This document shows, piece by piece, positions 9,971-19,885 of a stretch of DNA of 44,567 nt. The stretch covers positions 1 through 44,567 of the forward strand of contig LFTC01000064.1 of NCBI GenBank assembly GCA_001512915.1, read 5' to 3'. The position numbers and the translations under genes were made by a program. The number at the start of each line of letters is the position of its first letter. The first letter of the stretch is position 1. Below the pieces are notes generated by a model that had not been told where the DNA came from, made no database searches, and saw only the letters and a list, made by a program, of their open reading frames with translations. This stretch comes from Clostridiales bacterium DTU083. GTDB taxonomy: Bacteria > Bacillota > Clostridia > Caldicoprobacterales > DTU083.

Positions 9971-9999
9971 TTGCTAAAGTGAGCAAGTTTATATAAAAT
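9971..9999 (+). promoter_or_regulatory. Possible sigma-A-type promoter for uvrC
   Basis: TTGCTA (9971-9976), 17-nt spacer, TAAAAT (9994-9999), just after the upstream terminator; the -35 is weak. Confidence 0.45.
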
Positions 10000-10047
10000 A
10001 GGTTTGAACGGAAAATGTTAAGAAGTCAGACTGAGAGGTGTATAATT

Positions 10048-11904
10048 TTGAGCACCAATATGGATACAAAGTTGAAAAATCTACCGGATCAGCCCGGTGT
10101 GTATATAATGAAAGATAATAAAGGGCGTATTATATATATTGGAAAGGCAGTATCACTGAAAAACCGGGTAAGGCAATACTTTAGATCCACAGGACACACC
10201 GGCAAAGTCGGGGCAATGGTAGCAAACGTTGCTGATTTTGAATATATATTAACCGATAGTGAAGTGGAAGCTCTGATTCTTGAATCCAATTTAATTAAAA
10301 AACATCGTCCTAAATACAATATTTTATTTAAAGATGACAAACACTATCCATTTATTAAAGTAACTACCGGAGAGGAGTTTCCCCGCATTTTAATGACTCG
10401 TCGGATAAAAAAAGATAATAATCGTTATTTTGGTCCATATACCAGTGCTAAAGCAGTCAGGGAGACCATAGAAGTTATAAAGAGGCTTTTTCCTGTACGT
10501 ACATGCAATAGAAAAATAAAAGAAGGCCAGAAACCGGATAGACCCTGCTTAAACTATTATATAGGCCAGTGCTGGGGCCCTTGCCTGGGAAATATTAAAA
10601 AACAGGATTACCAGAGAATGATAGAGGAAGTATGTCGTTTCTTGGAAGGAAAGCAGGAGGATGTGCTGAAAGATCTTCAAAAACAAATGCAGGAAGCAGC
10701 CGACAATTTGCAATTTGAAAAAGCAGCTTCTTTACGTGATAAGATTCAGGCAATAGAGAAGATCTTAGAGAATCAGAAGATAATGTCAACTTCCATGGTA
10801 GATCAAGATATTCTGGCATTTTACCAGGAAGAAGATAAAACGTCTGTTCAAATTTTCTTTGTCCGCAGCGGCAAGTTAATATCTGCAGAACGTTATATTT
10901 TGGATGATACAGCCGATGAAGATTGCAAAGAGATTATAAATTCGTACCTGAAGCAGTTTTACGGTAATTCTGCTTTTATCCCCAAGGAAATTCTAATACA
11001 GGAAAATGTAGATGATCGTGAAGCTATTGAACAATGGTTATCCGAAAGGAAAGGCAACAGGGTTTACATCCGGGTTCCCAGAAGAGGAGAAAAGTTCAAA
11101 TTAGTGCAGATGGCTTTAAAAAATGCAAAGGAATATTTACAAACCTATAACAGTAAGGCAGAACGTGAGTTTGCAAGAACCAGGGGAGCTGCAATGGAAC
11201 TGCAGCAGGCCTTGAATTTAGCAGTATTTCCTTCCCGTATGGAAGCTTTCGATATCTCTAATATACAAGGAGCCCAGTCCGTAGCTTCCATGGTGGTGTT
11301 TGAAAATGGAAAACCCGCCAAAAAAGAGTATAGAAGATTCAGGATTAAGACTGTAGAGGGCCAGGATGATTTTGCCAGCATGGCAGAAATCATTGAAAGA
11401 CGGTTCAGAAAGGGTTTGGAAGAAAGAAAAAGACTTAACGAAGAAGGCAAAGACTATTCCCAAGGAAAGTTTGCCAAATTTCCGGATTTAATAATAATAG
11501 ATGGTGGTAAAGGCCAGCTGGGCGCCGCTTTGTCATCTATGAGAAAACTGGGTGTCGATAATATACCGGTTTTTGGTTTGGCAGAAAAGAATGATGAGAT
11601 TTATTCCAGGGGTGAGAAGGAACCAATCAGGCTGCCCAGCAACTCAAATGCTTTACATCTTTTGCAAAGGATACGGGATGAAGCCCATCGTTTTGCCCTC
11701 ACTTATCATCGCAGTTTGCGTACCAAAAACAGTTTACATTCCGTTTTGTTGGATATACCCGGCATTGGCCCGAAAAGAATGAAACAATTGTTAAAAGTAT
11801 TTGGTTCGGTGAGCGGGATTAGAAAAGCAAGTGTTGAACAGCTTGCAAAAGTGGAAGGTATGAATAAAAAGGTTGCAGAAGAGTTGAAACAATACCTGGG
11901 TTAA
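10048..11904 (+). CDS. uvrC: Excinuclease ABC subunit C
   Basis: LPDQPGVYIMKDNKGRIIYIGKA GIY-YIG domain, UvrBC region, IIIDGGKGQLGAA, C-terminal HhH. TTG start at 10048 with upstream SD-like GAGAGGTG. Confidence 0.95.
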   Translation: MSTNMDTKLKNLPDQPGVYIMKDNKGRIIYIGKAVSLKNRVRQYFRSTGHTGKVGAMVANVADFEYILTDSEVEALILESNLIKKHRPKYNILFKDDKHYPFIKVTTGEEFPRILMTRRIKKDNNRYFGPYTSAKAVRETIEVIKRLFPVRTCNRKIKEGQKPDRPCLNYYIGQCWGPCLGNIKKQDYQRMIEEVCRFLEGKQEDVLKDLQKQMQEAADNLQFEKAASLRDKIQAIEKILENQKIMSTSMVDQDILAFYQEEDKTSVQIFFVRSGKLISAERYILDDTADEDCKEIINSYLKQFYGNSAFIPKEILIQENVDDREAIEQWLSERKGNRVYIRVPRRGEKFKLVQMALKNAKEYLQTYNSKAEREFARTRGAAMELQQALNLAVFPSRMEAFDISNIQGAQSVASMVVFENGKPAKKEYRRFRIKTVEGQDDFASMAEIIERRFRKGLEERKRLNEEGKDYSQGKFAKFPDLIIIDGGKGQLGAALSSMRKLGVDNIPVFGLAEKNDEIYSRGEKEPIRLPSNSNALHLLQRIRDEAHRFALTYHRSLRTKNSLHSVLLDIPGIGPKRMKQLLKVFGSVSGIRKASVEQLAKVEGMNKKVAEELKQYLG

Positions 11905-11976
11905 TCCTTGATATATATGCTGGACAAATATTGTATTTTGCATATATACTAAATTAATATTGAGGGGGGAAGAACT

Positions 11977-12171
11977 ATGAAAAAATTGTATTTATCCGAC
12001 ACGGATAAGAAAATCTGCGGGGTCTGCGGTGGTATCGCAGAGTATTTTGACATCGATTCTACACTGGTAAGACTGGCCTGGGTAGTTTTATCCTTAATGT
12101 CTGTTGGCGGGGGTATAATAGTTTATATAGCCGCTGCTTTAATCGTTCCAAAAAAACCTGTAAGTTCTTAG
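11977..12171 (+). CDS. PspC domain protein
   Basis: [37 protein letters not shown] is a canonical PspC signature; strong SD GAGGGGGG. Confidence 0.9.
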   Translation: MKKLYLSDTDKKICGVCGGIAEYFDIDSTLVRLAWVVLSLMSVGGGIIVYIAAALIVPKKPVSS

Positions 12172-12184
12172 AAGAGGTGAAACA

Positions 12185-12991
12185 TTGAAGTACAAACTAA
12201 TAGCTGTTGATCTTGATGACTCACTTTTGGGAAGTGATTTGGAGATAAGCCAGGAGAATAAAAGAGCCCTGTTTACAGCCCGCGAAAAAGGAGTGCTGAT
12301 TACTGTAGCTACCGGCAGGATGCTGGATTCAGCACTTCCTTACATTAAAGAATTGAATATAGATATTCCCGTTATAACATATCAAGGAGCCTATATAAAA
12401 GATACTCAGACTGGGGAAACCTTGGTGCGTAAGCCCGTTCCCAGGGAATTAGCTGCCGGCATATTGGAAGAGTGTAAAAAGCTAAATCTTCATGTCCAAT
12501 TCTACAATGAGAATAGTTATTTTTTTGAAAAGGATAATGAATTCAGCAGGTTTTATCAAAGAATGACAGGAATTCAGGGAAAAGAAACCGAGAATTTGCT
12601 TCAATTGTTAGAAAGGGAAGAACCAATAAAACTGCTGGTGATTGATAATCAGGATAGAATTAGGGAAATGTTTGCCTATTTCAAGGAATTATTTGGCAGG
12701 AATCTTCAGATATCCTTTTCCCGACCGGAATATTTGGAATTTACAAATGCAGAAGCCACAAAAGGCAATGCACTGGCTGTTCTCGGGCAAATGCTTGATA
12801 TTTCCAGAGAAGAGATAATAGCCATAGGCGACAGCCATAATGACATATCCATGATAGAATATGCCGGTTTAGGAATTGCTATGGGCAATGCCATCGACGA
12901 GTTGAAACATCATGCTGATTATGTAACCAAAGGGAACGATGAAAATGGTGTTGCTGAGGCTGTTGAGAGGTTTATATTGAAAAAGGAGTGA
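12185..12991 (+). CDS. Cof-type HAD-IIB family hydrolase
   Basis: AVDLDDSLLGSDLEISQENK, TVATGRM, TKGNALAVLGQML...IAIGDSHNDISMIEYAGLGIAMGNA; TTG start. Confidence 0.9.
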   Translation: MKYKLIAVDLDDSLLGSDLEISQENKRALFTAREKGVLITVATGRMLDSALPYIKELNIDIPVITYQGAYIKDTQTGETLVRKPVPRELAAGILEECKKLNLHVQFYNENSYFFEKDNEFSRFYQRMTGIQGKETENLLQLLEREEPIKLLVIDNQDRIREMFAYFKELFGRNLQISFSRPEYLEFTNAEATKGNALAVLGQMLDISREEIIAIGDSHNDISMIEYAGLGIAMGNAIDELKHHADYVTKGNDENGVAEAVERFILKKE

Positions 12992-12998
12992 ATTAGCA

Positions 12999-13934
12999 AT
13001 GGGCAGTATTTCAATCGAAGATATGTTGCGGGAATTGGACTTAGAAGTAGTGTATAAGGGAAAATCATTATCCATAGATATTGAAACCAGCGACATAAAT
13101 CGGCCTGGATTACAATTTGCAGGTTTTTTTGATTATTTTGCAGCTGAGCGCGTACAGGTAATTGGCAAGGTGGAAATGACTTATTTGGACAGTATGGACC
13201 CTGAAATACGCAGCCAGCGGCTGGATCGATTCTTTGGTTCAGGAATACCCTGCGTCCTGATATCAAGAGATATGGAAGTACCGCCATATCTGATTGAATC
13301 AGCCAAAAAATTCGGTTGCCCTATTATTCGGTCAAGAAAAGCAACAACCAATGTCATCCATAGGCTGATTAATTATTTAGATTCGGCCTTAGCTCCAAGA
13401 ATAACACGGCATGGCGTTTTGGTGGATGTTTATGGCGAAGGGGTGCTGCTGATGGGCGAAAGCGGCATCGGAAAGAGTGAAACTGCGCTGGAATTGATAA
13501 AACGCGGCCACAGATTGGTGGCAGATGATGCAGTAGAAATTAAGAAGGTGGCGGAAAATCGCCTGATTGGCGTTGCACCTGAGTTGATAAAACATTATAT
13601 GGAGATCAGGGGCATTGGCATTATAGATATAAAAGCCATGTATGGCATTGGGGCTGTAATTAATAACAAGGCCATCGACATGGTTATATATCTGGAATTT
13701 TGGGATGACAACAAAGAGTATGACAGGCTCGGCTTGACGGAAGAATTCATGGAAATTCTAGGTGTAAAACTGCCTAAGGTGGTTATACCGGTCCGTCCTG
13801 GAAGAAATCTGGCGATTATTGTTGAGGTTGCAGTCAGAAATTGGAGACTTAAAAAAATGGGATACAATGCTGCACAGGAACTGGACAGCCGATTGAATTC
13901 CTTGATCAATCAGAACTCTGAAGAAAATATTTAA
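12999..13934 (+). CDS. hprK: HPr kinase/phosphorylase
   Basis: P-loop GESGIGKSETALELIKRGHRLVADDAVEI; MEIRGIGIIDI signature. Confidence 0.95.
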   Translation: MGSISIEDMLRELDLEVVYKGKSLSIDIETSDINRPGLQFAGFFDYFAAERVQVIGKVEMTYLDSMDPEIRSQRLDRFFGSGIPCVLISRDMEVPPYLIESAKKFGCPIIRSRKATTNVIHRLINYLDSALAPRITRHGVLVDVYGEGVLLMGESGIGKSETALELIKRGHRLVADDAVEIKKVAENRLIGVAPELIKHYMEIRGIGIIDIKAMYGIGAVINNKAIDMVIYLEFWDDNKEYDRLGLTEEFMEILGVKLPKVVIPVRPGRNLAIIVEVAVRNWRLKKMGYNAAQELDSRLNSLINQNSEENI

Positions 13935-14018
13935 GATATTCTGTCATGTCATGCTTTATATAGATATAAACATAAATTAAGCAAGTGAGTTTATAAGGTT
14001 AATGCCTTTCTTAATTTA

Positions 14019-14047
14019 AGCAGCAAACTGCTGCTCAGTATTTTTTT
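14019..14047 (+). terminator. Terminator-like hairpin after hprK
   Basis: AGCAGCA-AAC-TGCTGCT, then CAGTA and seven T residues. Confidence 0.6.
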
Positions 14048-14128
14048 GACGGGAAAATGATAAAATAAGAAATATTGACGCATGATATATGTTTAAACTA
14101 CAAAAATATTATATAGGAGTATGTTCTT

Positions 14129-15049
14129 ATGAATCTTGAGAAGGCATATAAGGCATTATCGGAATACTTTCAGCCGGATCAGCTGCTGCAAAATGAGAGT
14201 ATGAAAAAACATACCTCCTTTCGCATAGGAGGTCCGGCAGATTTAATGATAATACCGTCAGAGATAGAACAGATAAGATTGGCATACAAAGTATTAAGGG
14301 ATAATAATGTGCCTGTAATGGTGATGGGAAATGGCACAAACCTGTTGGTAAGGGATAAGGGAATCAGAGGTGCTGTAATAAAGATAGCCAATCGCTTTAA
14401 TCGTGCGGAAGTTAAGGGCGAGACAATTCTTGCCCAGGCGGGAATTCTTCTGTCTGCTTTGTCTAATCTTGCATTGAAACACAGCCTGAAAGGCCTGGAA
14501 TTTGCCAGCGGAATACCTGGAACGCTAGGAGGCGCTGTTACCATGAATGCCGGAGCATATGGGGGCGAAATGAAAGATGTTATTGAATGGGTATCCGTTA
14601 TGGATTTGGACGAAGACGGAAGAATAATTACTCTTGGAAGGAATGAGCTGGGCTTAGGATATCGTACAAGCATTATTCAAGAATCTAACATGATTGTTCT
14701 TGAAGTATTTATGCAGCTGGAAAAAGGCCGTTATGAGGAATCCAAAGCATTAATCCAGGAGCTGACTAAACGAAGGCAGGAAAAACAGCCCTTAAGCTAT
14801 CCCAGTGCAGGAAGCGCATTTAAAAGACCTGTGGGCTATTATGCCGGAAAATTAATACAGGATGCCGGACTCAAAGGAATGAGGGTAGGAGATGCTCAAA
14901 TTTCCGAAAAGCATTCGGGTTTTATAATCAATCTGGGAAATGCTACTGCTTGTGATGTCATTCAACTGATTGAAAAAGCAAAGACAAGGGTAAAAGAGCA
15001 TACTGGGGTAGAGCTGATTCCTGAAGTTAGAATAATTGGTGAAGACTAA
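14129..15049 (+). CDS. murB: UDP-N-acetylenolpyruvoylglucosamine reductase
   Basis: HTSFRIGGPADLMIIP, GNGTNLLVRDKGIRGAVIK, GIPGTLGGAVTMNAGAYGGEM, PSAGSAFKRP. Confidence 0.95.
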   Translation: MNLEKAYKALSEYFQPDQLLQNESMKKHTSFRIGGPADLMIIPSEIEQIRLAYKVLRDNNVPVMVMGNGTNLLVRDKGIRGAVIKIANRFNRAEVKGETILAQAGILLSALSNLALKHSLKGLEFASGIPGTLGGAVTMNAGAYGGEMKDVIEWVSVMDLDEDGRIITLGRNELGLGYRTSIIQESNMIVLEVFMQLEKGRYEESKALIQELTKRRQEKQPLSYPSAGSAFKRPVGYYAGKLIQDAGLKGMRVGDAQISEKHSGFIINLGNATACDVIQLIEKAKTRVKEHTGVELIPEVRIIGED

Positions 15050-15071
15050 TCTTCATTCAGGAGGACTCGTT

Positions 15072-15821
15072 TTGTACAAACTTATTGCTGATTACCACAC
15101 TCATACTATTTACAGCCACGGAGAGGGTACTATACTTGAAAATGTGGAAGCGGCAAGAAAAAAAGGGTTGAAGAAGATTGCTATTGCCGATCATGGTTTT
15201 AATCACATAGGAATTGGTATGAAAATCTCAGATATAGTCAGAATCAGAAAAGAGATTAAAAAGATTAACGAAACTTTTACTGATATAGAAGTGTTATTGG
15301 GTATCGAGGCTAATTTGATAAGCTTGACCGGTGAAATTGATATTCCTGAAAAAATTCTTTCCGAGTTTGACATTATACTTATGGGCTTTCACAAGGCAGT
15401 TAAACCAGCTTCGTTAAGGGATGCGTGGAACCTATTTATAAAAAATGGCTTGGACAAGCTGGGGCTGGTAAACAGTGAAACCATGAGACAGATAAATACA
15501 ATGGCTTTGATCCGTGCTATTGAGAAATATCCTATTAAAATCCTGACTCATCCAGGGGCTAAAATAGATATAGATACCAGGATGCTGGCGAAAAAAGCAG
15601 CTGAGTTAGGCGTGGCTTTGGAAATCAACGCCAGCCATGGATTTATGACAGAAGAATATGTTAGAATAGCCCTGGAGGAAGGGGCTGTGTTTGCAATAAA
15701 CAGCGATGCCCATTCACCAGATCAGGTTGGAGATTTTCAAAGAGGATTACAGATTGCAAAAAATGCCGGAGTGCCTCCGAGCAGAATTATCAATACAGAA
15801 GCAGCTGCTGGGCTGCATTAA
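15072..15821 (+). CDS. PHP domain phosphoesterase
   Basis: [51 protein letters not shown] start at 15072 with AGGAGGA upstream. Confidence 0.85.
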   Translation: MYKLIADYHTHTIYSHGEGTILENVEAARKKGLKKIAIADHGFNHIGIGMKISDIVRIRKEIKKINETFTDIEVLLGIEANLISLTGEIDIPEKILSEFDIILMGFHKAVKPASLRDAWNLFIKNGLDKLGLVNSETMRQINTMALIRAIEKYPIKILTHPGAKIDIDTRMLAKKAAELGVALEINASHGFMTEEYVRIALEEGAVFAINSDAHSPDQVGDFQRGLQIAKNAGVPPSRIINTEAAAGLH

Positions 15822-15840
15822 TCTGAGGAGCGGTTATACG

Positions 15841-16704
15841 ATGCGCTTTATTATAGTTACTGGTCTGTCCGGAGCAGGAAAAACACTTGCAATTCGTTGC
15901 CTGGAAGACCTGGGTTTTTTCTGCATAGACAACCTGCCGCCTAAACTTATGCCTAAGTTTGCTGAACTGTGTTATCAAACCGATGGAAAAATAGACAAGA
16001 TTGCCGTAGTAGTCGATATACGCGGCGGCGGTTTTTTTGATGATTTGTTTGAATGTTTGCAAATTATGCGGGATTCAGGCTACACATACGAGATTCTATA
16101 TCTTGAAGCCTCGGATGAGGTATTGGTAAGAAGGTATAAGGAAACCCGGAGAATTCATCCTTTGGTTAAGGGCGGGGAAGGAAGGATTATCGAAGGAATA
16201 CGCATGGAAAGACAAAGGCTGGAGCAAATACGTAAGACTGCAACCAATATAATTGACACAAGCAACCTTCAGCCTAAGCAGCTAAAGGATATTATCGGCA
16301 AACTGGTTTCCGAAGAAGGAAGTCAGCCAAAACTAATAATTTCAGTAATATCATTTGGATTTAAGCACGGAATACTGTTGGATGCTGATATCGTATTTGA
16401 TGTTAGATTTCTGCCTAATCCCTTTTATATAGAGGAGTTAAAAGATCATACCGGCAAAGAACCGGTTGTAAAAGAGTATCTTTTTATGTTTCCAGAAACT
16501 CAAATATTCTTATCTAAGCTGGAGGACATGCTGGAGTTCCTGATTCCATATTATATCAGAGAAGGGAAAAGCCAGTTGGTGATCGGAATAGGGTGTACAG
16601 GCGGCATTCATCGCTCGGTCACTATAGCTGATGCTGCAGCTGAGATACTTCGTAAGCGGGGCTATCATGTGATACAGGAGCATCGCGATATCAAGGAAGT
16701 GTGA
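15841..16704 (+). CDS. rapZ: RNase adapter/nucleotide-binding protein RapZ (YvcJ)
   Basis: [75 protein letters not shown]. Real start is ATG 15841, not 15706. Confidence 0.93.
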   Translation: MRFIIVTGLSGAGKTLAIRCLEDLGFFCIDNLPPKLMPKFAELCYQTDGKIDKIAVVVDIRGGGFFDDLFECLQIMRDSGYTYEILYLEASDEVLVRRYKETRRIHPLVKGGEGRIIEGIRMERQRLEQIRKTATNIIDTSNLQPKQLKDIIGKLVSEEGSQPKLIISVISFGFKHGILLDADIVFDVRFLPNPFYIEELKDHTGKEPVVKEYLFMFPETQIFLSKLEDMLEFLIPYYIREGKSQLVIGIGCTGGIHRSVTIADAAAEILRKRGYHVIQEHRDIKEV

Positions 16705-16732
16705 TGGCCAAGTGATAAATGGGGGTGACGCT

Positions 16733-17695
16733 TTGTCCTTTTCATCTAAGGCTAAGAATGAAATTTGCAGAATTGAGCTAAGAAAATCATGTTGTAAATT
16801 GGCAGAATTAACTGCCCTTATTCAATCCAGTGGAATAATCCAGATTACTGGAAAAAGCAGAGTGCGTTTGAAGGTCAGCACTGAAAATGCTTCCATAGCA
16901 CGCCGGATTTTTATGCTGATCAAGGATTTGTATCAGATATCCCCTGAAGTTTTAGTGAGGAAAAATCGCAGGCTTCGAAAAAACAACAGTTACATGCTGC
17001 TTGTAACCGATCCTGATGACGCACTAAATATACTGGAGAGTACGCATATTCTGACGTATGATAAAGAAGGAAAGATAAGGGTAAATCTGGGAAGCATCAA
17101 TCAGGGGATTGTTCAGAGAAAATGCTGCAAAAAAGCATATTTGAGAGGTGCTTTTTTAGGCGGAGGTTCGGTCAGTGATCCGGAAAAAGCATACCATTTG
17201 GAATTCATAGCCAACAACAAACAATATGCAGATAGTTTATGCCGGCTTATCAGGGAGTTTGACCTGCATGCAAAAACCATTCCGCGGAAAAATGTATATG
17301 TTGTTTACCTTAAAGAAGGAGAACATATAGTCAATCTTCTCAGCTTAATAGGTGCTCATACTGCTCTGCTTAATTTTGAAAACATACGTATTTATAAGGA
17401 TATAAGAAATAATATAAACCGAATAGTCAATTGTGAAACTGCCAACTTAAGCAAAACTATTAATGCAGCTGTACGGCAAATTGAAAATATAGAATACATT
17501 AGGGATAATATAGGTTTCAGCAAGCTGGCTCCCCCATTAAGACAGGTGGCAGAATTAAGACTTGTGCATCCAGATGCAAGCTTAAGGGAGCTGGGAGAAA
17601 TGTTGACTCCTAAAGTAGGCAAGTCGGGTGTGAATCATCGCCTGAGAAAATTGGATAAAATAGCTGAGGATCATCGAAACAGCCGAAAACTCTAA
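16733..17695 (+). CDS. whiA: Sporulation/division regulator WhiA
   Basis: SFSSKAKNEICRIE, C-terminal 'ELGEMLTPKVGKSGVNHRLRKLDKIAE' HTH; TTG start at 16733. Confidence 0.93.
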   Translation: MSFSSKAKNEICRIELRKSCCKLAELTALIQSSGIIQITGKSRVRLKVSTENASIARRIFMLIKDLYQISPEVLVRKNRRLRKNNSYMLLVTDPDDALNILESTHILTYDKEGKIRVNLGSINQGIVQRKCCKKAYLRGAFLGGGSVSDPEKAYHLEFIANNKQYADSLCRLIREFDLHAKTIPRKNVYVVYLKEGEHIVNLLSLIGAHTALLNFENIRIYKDIRNNINRIVNCETANLSKTINAAVRQIENIEYIRDNIGFSKLAPPLRQVAELRLVHPDASLRELGEMLTPKVGKSGVNHRLRKLDKIAEDHRNSRKL

Positions 17696-17802
17696 GGAAA
17701 AGTTGAAGCATCCAATGAAAAAAATGGTAGAAAACCGAAGATGCTTATGTTATATTAAGATATAAACCAGTGATATGTTATAAGTATTTGGAGGGCGGTT
17801 TT

Positions 17803-18069
17803 GTGAATAAAGATTTTCAGGAAACCATGAAATTCAGGTTGGAAAAGGAACCTTCAATAACTCCTAAAGAGATATTTGAGAAGGTATACCTGGCATTAAA
17901 GGAAAAAGGATATGATCCTATTAACCAATTAGTTGGCTATTTCATCTCCGGAGATCCAACATACATTACCAGCCATAATAATGCCAGGGCGCTGATAAGG
18001 CGATTGGAGCGAGATGAGCTGCTTGAGGAATTGGTTAGGTTTTATTTGGAAAACAATGATTTAGGGTAA
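17803..18069 (+). CDS. ireB: IreB family regulatory phosphoprotein (UPF0297)
   Basis: [84 protein letters not shown] start at 17803. Confidence 0.93.
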   Translation: MNKDFQETMKFRLEKEPSITPKEIFEKVYLALKEKGYDPINQLVGYFISGDPTYITSHNNARALIRRLERDELLEELVRFYLENNDLG

Positions 18070-18075
18070 TTAAAC

Positions 18076-19020
18076 ATGGAATTATACGAACTTGGAAATA
18101 CAGGCATAAGAGTTTCACCTATATGTTTTGGATCACTTACAATCGGCCCTCTTCAAAGAAATTTACCTTTGAAAGAAGGTTACCAGGTATTAAGGCGAGC
18201 CATAGATTTAGGGGTAAATTTCATTGACACAGCTGATTTATATCAAACTTATCCCTATATCAGGGAAGTACTAAAGGACAAGCCTGATCTGGTTGTTTCC
18301 ACCAAGTCTTACGCCTATGATAATAAAACAGCTGAAGAATCATTAATCAGGGCGTTAAGAGGAACAGGGAGAGATTATATCGATATATTCTTACTCCACG
18401 AACAGGAAGGCCCCCTCACTTTGAAAGGACATGAGGAGGCTCTTAACTTTTTTATACGGCAAAAAGAGAAGGGGATAATCAGAGCAGTAGGTATCTCCAC
18501 CCATCATATAGCAGCTGTTACAGCCTCAGCAGATATGGAATGCATTGATGTTATCCATCCTATACTTAATTTTCAAGGTTTGGGAATCGTTGACGGCGGC
18601 CGTGAACAAATGGAGCAAGCAGTTTATAATGCATGGCAGGCAGGAAAAGGCATTTATCTTATGAAATGCCTAGGAGGCGGTCACCTGCTGAAACATTATG
18701 AAGAGGCGATGAACTATATAAAAGGTTTTCCATATAAGCATTCAGTTGCAATGGGAATGCAGCGTGTTGAAGAAGTTGAAGCCAATGTTGAATTTTATGT
18801 AAGGGGAACTATTAACAAAACATTAAAGAGCAAGTTAAATCAATATAAGAGGGAGCTTATAATCGAGTCTTATTGTCAGGGCTGCGGCCGATGCATAAAC
18901 AGATGCCCCCAAAAAGCCTTGTTTTTACACAATAAAAAGGCATATGTGAACAAAAATAAATGTGTTCTGTGTGGTTATTGCGGAGCAGAATGCAAGGAAT
19001 TGGCAATAAAAATTATATAG
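18076..19020 (+). CDS. Aldo/keto reductase with C-terminal 4Fe-4S ferredoxin domain
   Basis: AKR motifs (GVNFIDTADLY, VSTKSYAYD, IDIFLLHEQE, IRAVGISTHH) plus CQGCGRCINRCP and CVLCGYCGAEC clusters. Confidence 0.88.
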   Translation: MELYELGNTGIRVSPICFGSLTIGPLQRNLPLKEGYQVLRRAIDLGVNFIDTADLYQTYPYIREVLKDKPDLVVSTKSYAYDNKTAEESLIRALRGTGRDYIDIFLLHEQEGPLTLKGHEEALNFFIRQKEKGIIRAVGISTHHIAAVTASADMECIDVIHPILNFQGLGIVDGGREQMEQAVYNAWQAGKGIYLMKCLGGGHLLKHYEEAMNYIKGFPYKHSVAMGMQRVEEVEANVEFYVRGTINKTLKSKLNQYKRELIIESYCQGCGRCINRCPQKALFLHNKKAYVNKNKCVLCGYCGAECKELAIKII

Positions 19021-19051
19021 TAAAAACCTGCTTAAGGGAGGAAAACAGTAT

Positions 19052-19468
19052 TTGAGAATTTTATCCATGGATGTAGGCGATAAGAGAATCGGAATGGCAA
19101 TCAGCGATGCTCTGGGATGGACTGCTCAGGGAATTGATACCCTGGTAAGGCGTGACAATAAGCATGACTTTGAATATATTCAGGAAATACTGGACCGGTA
19201 CCAGCCTGAAAAGATTGTTATCGGGCTTCCTAAGAACATGAACGGCAGCATAGGGCCTCAAGGAGAAAAAGTAAAAGCTTTTGCTGACATACTTAAAGAT
19301 TACTATAATGGTGAAATTGTGTTCTGGGATGAACGCCTTACAACAGTGTCAGCCCATAAAGTATTGATTGAAGCTGATATGAGCAGGAAAAAGCGAAAGC
19401 AGAAGGTTGATCAGATGGCAGCTGTATTTATTCTGCAATCCTATTTGGATTACATTAACCAAAAATAA
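19052..19468 (+). CDS. ruvX: Putative pre-16S rRNA nuclease / Holliday junction resolvase YqgF (RuvX)
   Basis: MRILSMDVGDKRIGMAISDALG, IVIGLPKNMNGSIGPQ, FWDERLTTVSAHKVL, VDQMAAVFILQSYLD. Confidence 0.92.
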   Translation: MRILSMDVGDKRIGMAISDALGWTAQGIDTLVRRDNKHDFEYIQEILDRYQPEKIVIGLPKNMNGSIGPQGEKVKAFADILKDYYNGEIVFWDERLTTVSAHKVLIEADMSRKKRKQKVDQMAAVFILQSYLDYINQK

Positions 19469-19482
19469 GGAGGACTATTAAA

Positions 19483-19755
19483 ATGGATCAGAACATGAAC
19501 ATCATTGAACTGATTGACGAGAATAACCAGGTTGTTTCTTTTGAACATATAATGACTTTAGACTATAAGGATAAAGAATATATAGTACTTGCACCAATTG
19601 ACCAGGAATCTGATCCGGATGAAAACGAAATTGTAATACTTCGAGTAGAACAGGATGAAAACGGAGATGATTATTACACCGGAATTGAAGATAAGTCAGA
19701 ACTGGAAGAAATTTTTGCTGCAGTAAATGAAGTATACGAGCATGGATTTAATTAA
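19483..19755 (+). CDS. DUF1292 family protein
   Basis: Acidic 90-aa protein (ITLxDENNxxVxFEHIMTLDYKDKEYIVLAPID...EIVILRVEQDENGDDYY) following ruvX as in many Firmicutes. Confidence 0.82.
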   Translation: MDQNMNIIELIDENNQVVSFEHIMTLDYKDKEYIVLAPIDQESDPDENEIVILRVEQDENGDDYYTGIEDKSELEEIFAAVNEVYEHGFN

Positions 19756-19758
19756 GTA

Positions 19759-19787
19759 TTGATTCCATAAAATAGGTGTGTTATACT
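19759..19787 (+). promoter_or_regulatory. Sigma-A-type promoter of rpsB
   Basis: TTGATT (19759-19764), 17-nt spacer, TATACT (19782-19787). Confidence 0.7.
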
Positions 19788-19805
19788 ACTAAACGGAATT
19801 ACACA

Positions 19806-19858
19806 CCTTGTTTGTTTCTCGGGTGCCTGTTGTTAAAAACAGGGTATTCGAAACAAGG
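19806..19858 (+). promoter_or_regulatory. Structured 5' leader of rpsB (candidate ribosomal protein leader)
   Basis: Outer stem CCTTGTTT (19806-19813)/AAACAAGG (19851-19858) enclosing CCTGTT (19826-19831)/AACAGG (19838-19843); lies between the promoter and the rpsB SD. Confidence 0.55.
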
Positions 19859-19885
19859 GAGGTAAAACTCGAGGAGGTGAAAGAT

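Noticed and set aside
14046-14080. Two TTGACG boxes upstream of murB
   Set aside because: Neither has a good -10 element at 16-18 nt spacing, so I do not call a promoter.
15706-15840. N-terminal extension of the rapZ ORF (45 extra residues)
   Set aside because: It overlaps the PHP gene out of frame; RapZ homology begins exactly at ATG 15841 ([15 protein letters not shown]).
17706-17746. Inverted repeat AAGCATC/GATGCTT between whiA and ireB
   Set aside because: Only 7 bp with a 27-nt loop and no T-run; within chance for AT-rich intergenic DNA.
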